Positions 1 through 7,867 of a DNA stretch of 64,000 bases are shown here, in pieces. The stretch is from Pseudoalteromonas sp. MM1 (GTDB taxonomy: Bacteria > Pseudomonadota > Gammaproteobacteria > Enterobacterales > Alteromonadaceae). The notes beneath the pieces were generated by a model that was given only the letters and a program-made list of their open reading frames with translations, did no database searches and was not told the DNA's origin. The stretch covers positions 3,224,001 to 3,288,000 of the forward strand of contig NZ_AP027922.1 in assembly GCF_030296835.1 (NCBI RefSeq), given 5' to 3'. The first letter of the stretch is position 1. Each line of letters opens with the position of its first letter. A program made the translations under genes and the position numbers.

Positions 1-405
1 GCTAAACGAGGCGACATACTCAAAGGCATACCTATTGTGGTACTTATTAATGAAAATTCAGCCTCTGCGGCTGAAATACTCGCAGCCGCTTTAAAAGACA
101 ATAAGCGCGCCACTGTGGTTGGTAACCAGTCTTATGGTAAAGGCTCGGTGCAATCTTTGATCCCACTTGGTGATGGTAATACAGCGCTAAAATTAACAAC
201 TGCTAAGTACTTTACACCAGCAGGCGTATCGATTGAAGGCGTAGGAGTTACCCCTGATGTAGCAATTGCACAAGCAACCCTTCCACAATCAAATAAAGCC
301 GTTATAATAAAAAATGAACAGAACAAAAATGCACCACAATTTGAACATGAAATACTAGGCGACTTGCAGTTAGTAAAAGCTAAGCAATTACTTAGCATGC
401 AATAG
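1..405 (+). CDS. C-terminal processing peptidase (S41 family), 3' part only
   Basis: This is the end of a gene that begins before the window; the reading frame is open from base 1. The product is the C-terminal part of the catalytic domain of an S41 (Tsp/CtpA) serine protease, a periplasmic enzyme that trims proteins from their C-terminus. The motif NENSASAAEI holds the likely nucleophilic serine (codon at 58-60), and SYGKGSVQ holds the likely catalytic lysine (codon at 139-141), matching the Ser-Lys dyad of the family. The PDZ domain and signal peptide would lie upstream. A YibQ-like gene follows after 39 bases on the same strand, so the two are probably cotranscribed. The family is certain; the exact name (ctpA or prc) cannot be settled from a fragment. 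Confidence 0.93.
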   Translation, partial: AKRGDILKGIPIVVLINENSASAAEILAAALKDNKRATVVGNQSYGKGSVQSLIPLGDGNTALKLTTAKYFTPAGVSIEGVGVTPDVAIAQATLPQSNKAVIIKNEQNKNAPQFEHEILGDLQLVKAKQLLSMQ

Positions 406-444
406 TAAATCTCAATAAATAAAAAGATAATAAAAACTATAAAC

Positions 445-1206
445 GTGAAAATAACAAAATGGCTGTTGTTGGTTATTTGCTTTGTATCTAGCACTGCTTG
501 GGCAAAGCAAATAGCCATCGTAATTGATGATATTGGCTATCATCAGCGAGATTTAGAATTTCTTACTTTACCAGGGCAATTGTCGTATTCAATTTTGCCC
601 CACACACCCTACTCTCAAATTTTTGCCACGCTTGCCAGCCAAGCAAATAAAGAGCTTTTATTGCATGTGCCAATGCAGGCCTTAAACGGCAAAGCACTCG
701 GGCCTGGTGGGCTTACTGTTGATATGGACAAAGAACAACTGCAAAAAACTTTAGGTACTGCACTGGCAAGTTTACCGCAAGTAAAAGGGGTTAATAACCA
801 CATGGGGTCGGCACTCACCCAGCAAAGCCAAGCTATGAAGTGGACTATGGAAGTACTGAAAAAACGTAACTTATTTTTTTTAGATAGCCGGACTACCGAC
901 TTAAGCCAAGCGCAAAATGCGGCAAATTTTATCGGGGTTGAAAATATTGGCCGCCATGTGTTTTTAGACAACATAACCACACATGAGCAGCTGCAGCAAA
1001 GGCTGGAGGAGCTAAAATATAAAGCGACTAAGCATCACTTTGCCATTGCGATTGCCCACCCCTACCCAGAAACCATCGACTTTTTACGCCAGGCACTGCC
1101 TAAGCTCACCGAGCAAGGTTTTGAATTAGTCCCGGTATCGCAATTAGTACATAAAAAGTATATACAATTAGCACAGGCGCAAGGAAAAGGGATCAACGCT
1201 AGGTAG
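445..1206 (+). CDS. Divergent polysaccharide deacetylase family protein (YibQ-like)
   Basis: A 253-residue exported protein starting at GTG. A signal peptide (about residues 1-20, ending SSTAWA before KQ) points to the periplasm. The mature part opens with IAIVIDDIGY, the aspartate-rich strand of the divergent polysaccharide deacetylase fold related to NodB. GVNNHMGSALT and the later IAHPYPETID are further family motifs. The group is usually found beside envC and ctpA, as here, which suggests a role in murein or envelope upkeep. Its substrate is not known, and enzymatic activity has not been shown for most members. A strong bidirectional terminator lies just downstream. Confidence 0.88.
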   Translation: MKITKWLLLVICFVSSTAWAKQIAIVIDDIGYHQRDLEFLTLPGQLSYSILPHTPYSQIFATLASQANKELLLHVPMQALNGKALGPGGLTVDMDKEQLQKTLGTALASLPQVKGVNNHMGSALTQQSQAMKWTMEVLKKRNLFFLDSRTTDLSQAQNAANFIGVENIGRHVFLDNITTHEQLQQRLEELKYKATKHHFAIAIAHPYPETIDFLRQALPKLTEQGFELVPVSQLVHKKYIQLAQAQGKGINAR

Positions 1207-1294
1207 CTACGGGTGGCCTTTTAAGCGCATTTAAGTCATACAAGTAAGCTCGCAAAAGAAAAAACGTCGATCAAAATACTTACAGCCACAAAGC

Positions 1295-1324
1295 AAAAGC
1301 CCCGCATATTTATGCAGGGCTTTT
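1295..1324. terminator. Bidirectional terminator between yibQ-like gene and rpoH
   Basis: AAAAGCCC and GGGCTTTT flank a second short stem GCAT/ATGC, giving a GC-rich hairpin with A and T tracts on either side. It lies between two convergent genes and can serve both strands. Confidence 0.85.
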
Positions 1325-1347
1325 AAAGTTTCAAATTTTTTGCGCTA

Positions 1348-2211
1348 TTAGCTCATAGCACTTTGCAGCTTTTTCATCGCTGTTTTTTCTAGCTGGCGAA
1401 CACGCTCAGCAGATACACTGTACTTTTCTGCAAGCTCTTGAAGTGTTGCTTTGTCATCAGACAACCAGCGCGCACTTACAATGTCTTGCGAGCGTTCATC
1501 TAGCGTTTTAAGTGCGCTAAATAAACGAGTATGTGACTGCTCTTGCCATTGTTGCTGCTCAATATCGTCAGCTAAATCGGCAGAGCCATCTGTTAAATAT
1601 TGTACTGGTGAATACGTACTTGTTGGCGCGTCGTCGTTATCGTCGCCCGTTAAGTCAAAGCCCATGTCTTGGCCGCTCATGCGCGATTCCATTTCACGAA
1701 CTTCTTTTTCACTCACACCTAGCTCATTCGCTACAGTGCTCACTTCTGCTTGGTTAAACCAACCTAAACGTTTTTTGTTTTTACGAAGATTAAAAAACAA
1801 TTTACGTTGCGCTTTAGTGGTCGCAACTTTTACGATGCGCCAGTTTTTAAGCACAAACTCATGAATTTCTGCTTTAATCCAATGAACAGCAAACGATACT
1901 AAGCGTACACCCACACTTGGGTCAAAGCGCTTAACGGCTTTCATCAGGCCTATATTGCCCTCTTGGATTAAATCGGCTTGTGGCAAACCATACCCCGAGT
2001 AGCTTTTAGCAATATGTGCTACAAAGCGTAAATGCGACATAATGAGTTGCTTTGCAGCACTAAGATCGCCTTCTTCTTGAAGTCGTGTTGCTAGCTCTTT
2101 CTCTTGTTCAGCTTTAAGCATAGGAATTGTGCTAACCGCTTGAAGGTAGCCGTCCATGCTTGCGCTTTGTTGCCCAACTGTAAGTGCCATTGCGTATAAA
2201 TCTTTACTCAT
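1348..2211 (-). CDS. rpoH: RNA polymerase heat-shock sigma factor (sigma-32)
   Basis: A 287-residue sigma-70 family factor, close to the usual 284 of sigma-32. It directs RNA polymerase to chaperone and protease promoters. Region 2 is visible as [14 protein letters not shown] (residues 80-93). The RpoH-specific box QRKLFFNLR (135-143) separates it from other sigma factors. Region 4 with the helix-turn-helix is at the C-terminus ([14 protein letters not shown]). The start is preceded by GAGGTG at a good distance. It lies downstream of ftsX on the same strand, the classical gene order, but with a 260-base gap that contains its own promoter and a perfect CIRCE operator. That implies repression by HrcA as well as any RNA-level control. 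Confidence 0.97.
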   Translation of the reverse strand: MSKDLYAMALTVGQQSASMDGYLQAVSTIPMLKAEQEKELATRLQEEGDLSAAKQLIMSHLRFVAHIAKSYSGYGLPQADLIQEGNIGLMKAVKRFDPSVGVRLVSFAVHWIKAEIHEFVLKNWRIVKVATTKAQRKLFFNLRKNKKRLGWFNQAEVSTVANELGVSEKEVREMESRMSGQDMGFDLTGDDNDDAPTSTYSPVQYLTDGSADLADDIEQQQWQEQSHTRLFSALKTLDERSQDIVSARWLSDDKATLQELAEKYSVSAERVRQLEKTAMKKLQSAMS

Positions 2212-2244
2212 TTTTCACCTCGGTGATAAACATTTGAAACCATC

Positions 2245-2271
2245 TTAGCACTCTTTCTCTAAGAGTGCTAA
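2245..2271. promoter_or_regulatory. CIRCE operator (HrcA binding site) in front of rpoH
   Basis: The 27-bp sequence is TTAGCACTC, nine bases, GAGTGCTAA. This is an exact match to the CIRCE consensus bound by the heat-shock repressor HrcA. It sits 34-60 bases upstream of the rpoH start codon and overlaps the predicted transcription start, where CIRCE elements usually lie. HrcA itself is not encoded in this window. Confidence 0.92.
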
Positions 2272-2276
2272 CCCCA

Positions 2277-2305
2277 ATTTAAAACTTTTTTTAAGAGTAA
2301 ATCAA
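2277..2305 (-). promoter_or_regulatory. Candidate sigma-70 promoter of rpoH
   Basis: Read on the minus strand, TTGATT and TTAAAT are 17 bases apart, each 4 of 6 matches to consensus. The predicted start point falls in the first bases of the CIRCE operator, so bound HrcA would block it. Predicted by eye only. Confidence 0.45.
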
Positions 2306-2471
2306 GTGGTTTTTTAGCGTATGTTAAGTCTACTACATACGGCTGAATAAGTGATGAACTAAGGGATTGCTAGAGATTAGCGTAAGCGTAACAGTGCATT
2401 TACAACTAATCTCATTTGAGGATAATAATATACAAACATGACATTTTTGAGTCAGTCATTAGCAGGCATAT

Positions 2472-3458
2472 TTACACTTTGTCTGGCTCAATTTCTTTAA
2501 TATATCGGTTAACCGATAAGTAAGAACCAATAAAGCCTAAGCTAGTTGCAAGTAAAACTAATGCCCCAAACTCATTAAGCGTTAAACCAATTAACGAAAA
2601 GCTTGTTTGATACACGCCCGCAACGCTGCTTACTGCACTAGTTAACCACCACATCATTAAGGCAATACAAATAAATGCAAACAAGCCCCCTATAACGCCA
2701 TACCAAATGCCGGTCCACAAAAATGGAGCGTGTATAAACGTATTAGTAGCTCCCACTAGCTTCATTACTTGTATTTCTTCTTTTTTATCCATAATCGATA
2801 AACGAATTGTATTACCAATAATAAGTGTAACGGATGTAAGAAGTAATAAAGCAATTGTGATAACGCTTTCTTTTAATAAATCTAATAATGCATTTAGGCG
2901 CTCAAGCCAGGCAATATCAAGCTTACCAAAGTCTACTTCGCGCTCGCTTTCAAGTTTAGTAAGCAGTGCTTTAGCTGCATTGGGCTGGCGATGTCGTTTA
3001 GTAGGTGTCACTAATACAACATCGGGTAGCGGGTTGCTATCTAGGTATTCTAAAGCTTGTCCAAACCCCGACACATCTTTAAATTCAGTTAGTGCTTGCT
3101 GCTTAGAAATAAATTCAACACTGTCTACCTCGGCGTAAAGTGCTAAACGCTTTACTAAGGTTTGTGTTTCTTGCTCGCTCATACTTTCTTTTACAAAAAG
3201 CGATATTTCACTGGCTTCTTCAAACCCGCTACTAACTTGTTGTACATTTTTTACGACTAAATACAGCGTAGCAGGTAATGTTAAACTTAGGCCAAGTACA
3301 GCAATTGTCATTAATGAAGCAAGTGGCGTACGCCACATTTCACCTAAGCTGTGCACCCCTTGGCGAAAAATATTAATAATAAAAAAATAACCACCCGCTA
3401 TGGCTGATTTTTTTTGTTTATCGTTTGAGTTTTGGCGCCCTTTAAATAACAAACTCAC
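2472..3458 (-). CDS. ftsX: Cell division ABC transporter-like permease FtsX
   Basis: A 328-residue inner membrane protein with the FtsX layout: a cytoplasmic N-terminus, one membrane segment near residues 46-69, a periplasmic domain, then three more segments near 196-222, 246-275 and 292-315. With FtsE it forms the divisome complex that activates periplasmic murein hydrolases through EnvC. The gene overlaps ftsE by 4 bases, so the two are translationally coupled. It is followed by rpoH, as in enterobacteria. Confidence 0.96.
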   Translation of the reverse strand: MSLLFKGRQNSNDKQKKSAIAGGYFFIINIFRQGVHSLGEMWRTPLASLMTIAVLGLSLTLPATLYLVVKNVQQVSSGFEEASEISLFVKESMSEQETQTLVKRLALYAEVDSVEFISKQQALTEFKDVSGFGQALEYLDSNPLPDVVLVTPTKRHRQPNAAKALLTKLESEREVDFGKLDIAWLERLNALLDLLKESVITIALLLLTSVTLIIGNTIRLSIMDKKEEIQVMKLVGATNTFIHAPFLWTGIWYGVIGGLFAFICIALMMWWLTSAVSSVAGVYQTSFSLIGLTLNEFGALVLLATSLGFIGSYLSVNRYIKEIEPDKV

Positions 3459-4132
3459 AGTGTCCCCTCCGCAAGTGGGTCTTCAAGCATACGGCCATCT
3501 TTTAAAGTCAGGCTACGGTATTTTAAACGCGACACTAAACCAAGGTCGTGCGTTGCTATAAGTACTGTCGTACCGTGTTTATTAAAATCTTCAAATAGCC
3601 TTAATATTTCCATAGAGAGCTCAGGGTCAAGGTTACCCGTTGGTTCATCGGCCAATAAAATAGGCGGAGAATTTACAATTGCTCTGGCAATGCCTACGCG
3701 TTGCTGCTCACCACCAGAGAGTGTAGAAGGATGGCATTTAACTTTATCTAGCAACCCTACTTTATCTAGCGCACCATGAACTCGTTTAGCTATTTGCTTA
3801 TGATGGGTGCCTTCAATAATCAACGGCAGTGCCACGTTATCAAACACAGTGTAGCGCTCTAACAAACGATGATTTTGAAAAATAATACCAATATCGCGTC
3901 GCGCATAAGGAATTTGCCGAGAATTAACTTTATTTAAATCAACTCCATTAATTAACACGTTTCCTGCAGAGGGGCGCTCCATTAAGCTAATGAGCTTTAA
4001 TAAGGTACTTTTACCTGCACCACTGTGACCGGTTAAAAAAGCCAACTCGCCAGGCTTAATATGAAATGTAACTTTTTCGAGAGCGCGATGCCCACCCGGA
4101 TAGGTTTTACTTACTTGCTGAAAATTTATCAT
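3455..4132 (-). CDS. ftsE: Cell division ATP-binding protein FtsE
   Basis: A 225-residue ABC ATPase. Walker A is GHSGAGKS (residues 35-42), the signature is LSGGEQQR (138-145) and Walker B is PILLADEPTGNLD (157-169). All catalytic motifs are intact. It partners FtsX at the division septum, and its stop overlaps the ftsX start. A hairpin with the form of a terminator separates it from ftsY upstream, so ftsEX may have its own promoter in the 76-base gap. Confidence 0.97.
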   Translation of the reverse strand: MINFQQVSKTYPGGHRALEKVTFHIKPGELAFLTGHSGAGKSTLLKLISLMERPSAGNVLINGVDLNKVNSRQIPYARRDIGIIFQNHRLLERYTVFDNVALPLIIEGTHHKQIAKRVHGALDKVGLLDKVKCHPSTLSGGEQQRVGIARAIVNSPPILLADEPTGNLDPELSMEILRLFEDFNKHGTTVLIATHDLGLVSRLKYRSLTLKDGRMLEDPLAEGTL

Positions 4133-4181
4133 TATTTATTGTGCCAGCCCCAAAATAGTAAATTGGAATTCCTTGCAATTA

Positions 4182-4203
4182 AAAAGGGAGCAAGCTCCCT
4201 TTT
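4182..4203 (-). terminator. Terminator-like hairpin between ftsY and ftsE
   Basis: AAAAGGGAGC and GCTCCCTTTT form a perfect 10-bp stem with a 2-base loop, starting 6 bases after the ftsY stop codon. On the minus strand it ends in four Ts followed by TAATT. It would stop or attenuate transcription before ftsE. Confidence 0.75.
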
Positions 4204-4208
4204 ATAAA

Positions 4209-6014
4209 TTATACATCACCCTCGTCTTGGCTAAATAACGCATCAATAAAGTCGTCGCTCTTAAACGCACGCAAGTCATCAATACCTTCTCCTACACCAA
4301 TGTAACGAATAGGAATATTAAATTTATCTGCAACCGCAAATATAACCCCACCTTTAGCCGTACCATCAAGTTTTGAAAGAGTAATACCAGTTAAACCAAC
4401 ACACTGGTTAAATAAGTTTACTTGGCTAATTGCATTTTGACCTGTACCAGCATCAATGGTTAGCATAACTTCATGCGGTGCATCGGGGTCAATTTTCTTC
4501 ATTACACGCGCTATTTTTTCAAGCTCTTGCATTAAGTTGTCTTTATTTTGCAAGCGCCCTGCTGTATCGGCAATTAATACATCTACATTACGCGCTTTAG
4601 CGGCTTGAAACGCATCAAATACAACCGATGCGCTATCTGCACCTGTGTGCTGAGCAATAACCGGAATACTATTACGCTCACCCCAAACCTGAAGTTGCTC
4701 AACAGCAGCAGCACGGAATGTGTCACCTGCGGCTAACATAACCGACTTACCTTCATTCTGAAATTGTTTAGCAAGCTTACCTATGGTGGTTGTTTTACCA
4801 ACACCGTTTACGCCTACCATTAAAATAACAAATGGTTTTTTATCTGCGTTTATCTCTAGTGGTTGCTCTGCCGTTTTAAGCATAGCGGCCATTTCTTGTT
4901 TCATTAACTCATAAAGTGCATCACCATCTTTTAGCTGCTTACGATCAGCGGCATCAGTCAGGCTATCAATTAGCTTCATGGTGGTATCAACACCTAAATC
5001 GGCGGTGAGAAGCTGAGTTTCAAGATCTTCAAAAAGATCATCGTCTATTTTTTTACCGCTAAAAATAGAGGCAAAGCCCGAACCTATGTTTACGCGGGTT
5101 TTTAATAAGCCCTTTTTAAGACGGGAGAAAAAGCCTTCTTTTTTAGGCTTTTCGGTAAGTTTAGCTTCTTCTTTTGCCAGTTCGGCCGTTAGGCGCTCTT
5201 GCTCTAATCGCTCAGCCTCTGCTTGTTCTGCTGCAATGCGCTGCTGCTCTAAACGTTCAGCTTCTGCTTGCTCTGCTGCAATACGCTGTTGCTCTAAACG
5301 CTCAGCTTCTGCTTGTTCTGCTGCAATACGCTGTTGCTCTAAACGCTCAGCTTCTGCTTGCTCTGCTGCAATACGTTCTTGCTCTAAACGCTCAGCTTCT
5401 GCCTGTTCTGCTGCAATACGCTGTTGCTCTAAACGCTCAGCTTCTGCTTGCTCTGCTGCAATACTTTCTTGCTCTAGACGCTCAGCTTCAGCTTGTTCTG
5501 CTGCAATACGTTCTTGCTCTAAACGCATTTGCGCTTCTTGCTCTGCCAAACGAGCGGCTTGTGCTTGTTGTTGCGCCTGTGCTTCAGCTTGGTCTTTTGC
5601 AAGTAACTCAGCGTTGGCTTTTTCAATTGCTAATTTTTCATCTTGCTCAGCTTGCTCGCGCTCTGTGTCTAAACGTTGTTGCTCAGCTCGCTGTGCAGCC
5701 ATGCGCTCTTGCTCTAAACGCATTTGCGCTTCTTGCTCAGCTAAACGCGCAGCTTGTGCTTGTTGCTGCGCCTGTGCTTCGGCTTGCTCTTTTGCAAGCA
5801 ACTCTGCATTAGCCTTTTCAATTGCTAAACGCTCTTCTTGTGCTTTTTCAGCAGCAATACGTGCTTGTTCTTCACGCTCTGCTTCGGCCTTTTCTGCCGC
5901 TAAGCGCTCAGATTCTTGTTGCTGAGCTAATGCCTGTTGTTTATCAGCTTCTGCTTGTTTTTTATCTGACTTACCAAAACCGAGCCAAGACATGAATTTA
6001 CTTTTTTTTGCCAT
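4209..6014 (-). CDS. ftsY: Signal recognition particle receptor FtsY, with expanded repetitive N-terminus
   Basis: A 601-residue SRP receptor GTPase that docks ribosome-nascent chains at the membrane, about 100 residues longer than the E. coli protein. The C-terminal NG domain (about 300-601) is complete: G1 GVNGVGKT (401-408), DTAGR (483-487) and SKLD (547-550). The N-terminal A domain (1-290) is a very charged, probably helical region rich in Glu, Ala and Gln. It holds a 43-residue segment present twice (62-104 and 127-169) and then seven tandem 15-residue units (170-274) of the form IAAEQAEAERLEQQR. The extra length is due to these repeats. rsmD is divergent, the usual arrangement. Confidence 0.97.
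   Translation of the reverse strand: MAKKSKFMSWLGFGKSDKKQAEADKQQALAQQQESERLAAEKAEAEREEQARIAAEKAQEERLAIEKANAELLAKEQAEAQAQQQAQAARLAEQEAQMRLEQERMAAQRAEQQRLDTEREQAEQDEKLAIEKANAELLAKDQAEAQAQQQAQAARLAEQEAQMRLEQERIAAEQAEAERLEQESIAAEQAEAERLEQQRIAAEQAEAERLEQERIAAEQAEAERLEQQRIAAEQAEAERLEQQRIAAEQAEAERLEQQRIAAEQAEAERLEQERLTAELAKEEAKLTEKPKKEGFFSRLKKGLLKTRVNIGSGFASIFSGKKIDDDLFEDLETQLLTADLGVDTTMKLIDSLTDAADRKQLKDGDALYELMKQEMAAMLKTAEQPLEINADKKPFVILMVGVNGVGKTTTIGKLAKQFQNEGKSVMLAAGDTFRAAAVEQLQVWGERNSIPVIAQHTGADSASVVFDAFQAAKARNVDVLIADTAGRLQNKDNLMQELEKIARVMKKIDPDAPHEVMLTIDAGTGQNAISQVNLFNQCVGLTGITLSKLDGTAKGGVIFAVADKFNIPIRYIGVGEGIDDLRAFKSDDFIDALFSQDEGDV
5193..5507 (-). repeat. Seven tandem 45-bp repeats inside ftsY
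   Basis: Seven in-frame copies of a 45-bp unit encode IAAEQAEAERLEQ followed by QR, ER or ES. Copies differ at a few, mostly third-position, bases. The period is a multiple of three, so gain or loss of a unit would keep the frame and change the length of the acidic linker. Confidence 0.95.
5508..5831 (-). repeat. Duplicated 129-bp segment inside ftsY
   Basis: Residues 62-104 (bases 5703-5831) and 127-169 (bases 5508-5636) are nearly identical, starting R/K-LAIEKANAELLAK and ending EAQMRLEQER. The second copy runs directly into the tandem 15-residue units, so the A domain grew by both segmental and tandem duplication. Confidence 0.9.
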
Positions 6015-6221
6015 ACTTGCTAATAACCACTTATAAAAATCTGATAAACTAAAAATTGAAATAGCTTGGTGTGGCTCAGCAATGCGTGCTGGCCAAACAA
6101 CCGTTCAAAACGTAAGTGCTAAATAGTAACACTTTTAATGCGGTTGAAAAATGAAGCTAAACGTAAACTACGCACAATATTATCTGAGCTAGATCCCTTA
6201 TACCATTTTTTAGTGACCTAA

Positions 6222-6827
6222 ATGAGAAAAAAAACAACGAAAAATAAAGCAATTAGCAAACCTAAAGACGGCTTTATTAGAGTAATAAGTGGGCAATTTC
6301 GTGGCCGTAAACTGCCAGTAAAAAATGTAGCAGGGCTACGCCCAACAACAGACCGCATTAAAGAAACCGTGTTTAATTGGTTAATGCAAGACACGCGCGA
6401 TGCAACCGTACTAGATTGCTTTGCAGGCTCTGGCGGGCTTGGCTTTGAAGCGCTTTCTCGGTTTGCTAAAAGTACAACATTTATCGAGTTAGATTTATCA
6501 GCTGCGAAGCAAATCGAACAAAACATTAGCACTTTAAAGCTAGAAAATGCACAGGTTAAACACACAAACTCTTTAACTTTTTTAGAGCAAAAAAATGTAA
6601 ATGAACCTTTTGATTTAGTTTTTGTTGACCCCCCTTTTCGTAAAAATTTAGCGCAAAGTAGCTGTAATTTATTAGAAAATAACCAGTGGCTTAGCGAAGA
6701 TGCACTCATTTATGTTGAAGTTGAAACCGAGTTAACTGAGTTTTCACCACCAAGTAACTGGCTGTTAATTAAAGAAAAAAAGGCAGGCCAAGTGTTTTGT
6801 AGATTGTATCAACGCCAAGTAAATTAG
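6222..6827 (+). CDS. rsmD: 16S rRNA (guanine(966)-N(2))-methyltransferase RsmD
   Basis: A 201-residue class I methyltransferase that modifies G966 of 16S rRNA in the small subunit. The SAM-binding motif is VLDCFAGSGGLGFEALSR (from about residue 63) and the catalytic motif is DPPF (136-139). The N-terminus GQFRGRKL and TDRIKETVFNWL are typical of RsmD. It is divergent from ftsY, as in E. coli. No strong ribosome binding site is seen before the ATG. Confidence 0.96.
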   Translation: MRKKTTKNKAISKPKDGFIRVISGQFRGRKLPVKNVAGLRPTTDRIKETVFNWLMQDTRDATVLDCFAGSGGLGFEALSRFAKSTTFIELDLSAAKQIEQNISTLKLENAQVKHTNSLTFLEQKNVNEPFDLVFVDPPFRKNLAQSSCNLLENNQWLSEDALIYVEVETELTEFSPPSNWLLIKEKKAGQVFCRLYQRQVN

Positions 6828-6915
6828 CACTATTTTAGCTGCTGCATTTCTGTTAATATTATCCTTTACATGTGGTGTTGCTTCGGATTACAATACCGCA
6901 CCATTTTTGAACCAC

Positions 6916-6934
6916 TTGATCAATGTTTGATCAA
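6916..6934. promoter_or_regulatory. Two TTGATCAA palindromes one helical turn apart, upstream of rpsU
   Basis: The palindrome TTGATCAA occurs at 6916-6923 and again at 6927-6934, a period of 11 bases, 39 bases before the rpsU start. This looks like a two-site operator or a structured leader. The binding protein is unknown. Confidence 0.35.
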
Positions 6935-6972
6935 CTTGAGCAACGCTCATAATTTAGGTAGGTGAATTTTTA

Positions 6973-7188
6973 ATGCCAGTAATTAAAGTAAGAGAGAACG
7001 AACCGTTTGACGTAGCACTTCGTCGCTTCAAGCGTTCATGTGAAAAAGCAGGTATCCTTTCAGAAGTTCGTCGTCGCGAGCACTATGAAAAGCCAACAGC
7101 TGAGCGTAAGCGTAAAAAAGCTGCAGCGGTTAAGCGTCACATGAAGAAGCTTTCTCGCGATAACGCACGTCGCGTTAAATTATACTAA
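6973..7188 (+). CDS. rpsU: 30S ribosomal protein S21
   Basis: A 71-residue basic protein with the standard S21 sequence ([26 protein letters not shown]). It binds the 30S platform and helps initiation. It heads the macromolecular synthesis cluster, followed after 20 bases by yqeY and then by dnaG and rpoD. The upstream region holds the paired TTGATCAA palindromes. Confidence 0.98.
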
Positions 7189-7208
7189 TAGTATTAGGTC
7201 TTGTATAA

Positions 7209-7655
7209 ATGAGCCTTTTAATAACGCTAAAAGATGCGCAAAAAGATGCGATGAGAGCAAAAGACAAACAACGTCTTAACCCTATTCGCATGGTGCTTGC
7301 CGCAATTAAGCAACGTGAGATTGACGAGCAAATAACACTAGACGACGCAGGTATTACCTCCGTTATAGTAAAGCTTGTTAAACAACGTCGTGATTCTTAC
7401 ACTCAGTACAAAGATGCTGGGCGTGAAGATTTAGCCGAAATTGAAGCCAATGAGATCGCAGCACTAGAAACTTTTTTACCTCAACAATTGAGTGAAGAAG
7501 AAATAGTTGCCCTTATTGATGCGGCTATTGCTGATACTAATGCAGCAGGTATGCAAGACATGGGTAAAGTAATGGGCATAATCAAAAGCAAAGCCGAAGG
7601 ACGTGCCGATATGGGCAAGCTTTCTGGTTTAATTAAGCAACGATTAACAGCCTAA
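7209..7655 (+). CDS. yqeY: GatB/YqeY domain-containing protein
   Basis: A 148-residue protein made only of the YqeY domain, which is the tail domain of the tRNA-dependent amidotransferase subunit GatB. The conserved GKVMGIIKSKAEGRADMGKLSGLIKQRL is at its C-terminus. It probably binds tRNA, but its function is not established. Its place between rpsU and dnaG is common in gammaproteobacteria. A strong terminator follows. Confidence 0.93.
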   Translation: MSLLITLKDAQKDAMRAKDKQRLNPIRMVLAAIKQREIDEQITLDDAGITSVIVKLVKQRRDSYTQYKDAGREDLAEIEANEIAALETFLPQQLSEEEIVALIDAAIADTNAAGMQDMGKVMGIIKSKAEGRADMGKLSGLIKQRLTA

Positions 7656-7686
7656 TACTCCCACATACACAAAGTATGATTAAAGC

Positions 7687-7709
7687 AAACCGAGCCTAGT
7701 GCTCGGTTT
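7687..7709 (+). terminator. Terminator after rpsU-yqeY
   Basis: AAACCGAGC and GCTCGGTTT form a perfect 9-bp stem with loop CTAGT, followed by a T-rich stretch. E. coli also has a terminator between rpsU and dnaG that lowers primase expression relative to S21. Confidence 0.88.
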
Positions 7710-7867
7710 CTTCGTTTAAGTATACAAACAAAACGTTTTAAATAATGCTCATGCATGTAATAGCAATTCGCAATAATGTAGCTTTTTAGCTTACCGTTAC
7801 CCCTTTTATAAATGCGCGCATTGTGTTGAAATTACACCTCACCAATTGTTAGGACTACTTACAAAAC

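Noticed and set aside
5193-5507. Regular 45-bp repeats as a possible CRISPR array
   Set aside because: Units are contiguous without spacers and encode a continuous in-frame FtsY segment.
5086-5925. Long plus-strand reading frames opposite ftsY, rich in Cys/Ser or Leu/Ala
   Set aside because: They mirror the repetitive N-terminal coding region of ftsY; composition is that of the complement of Glu/Gln/Ala codons and there is no binding site or homology.
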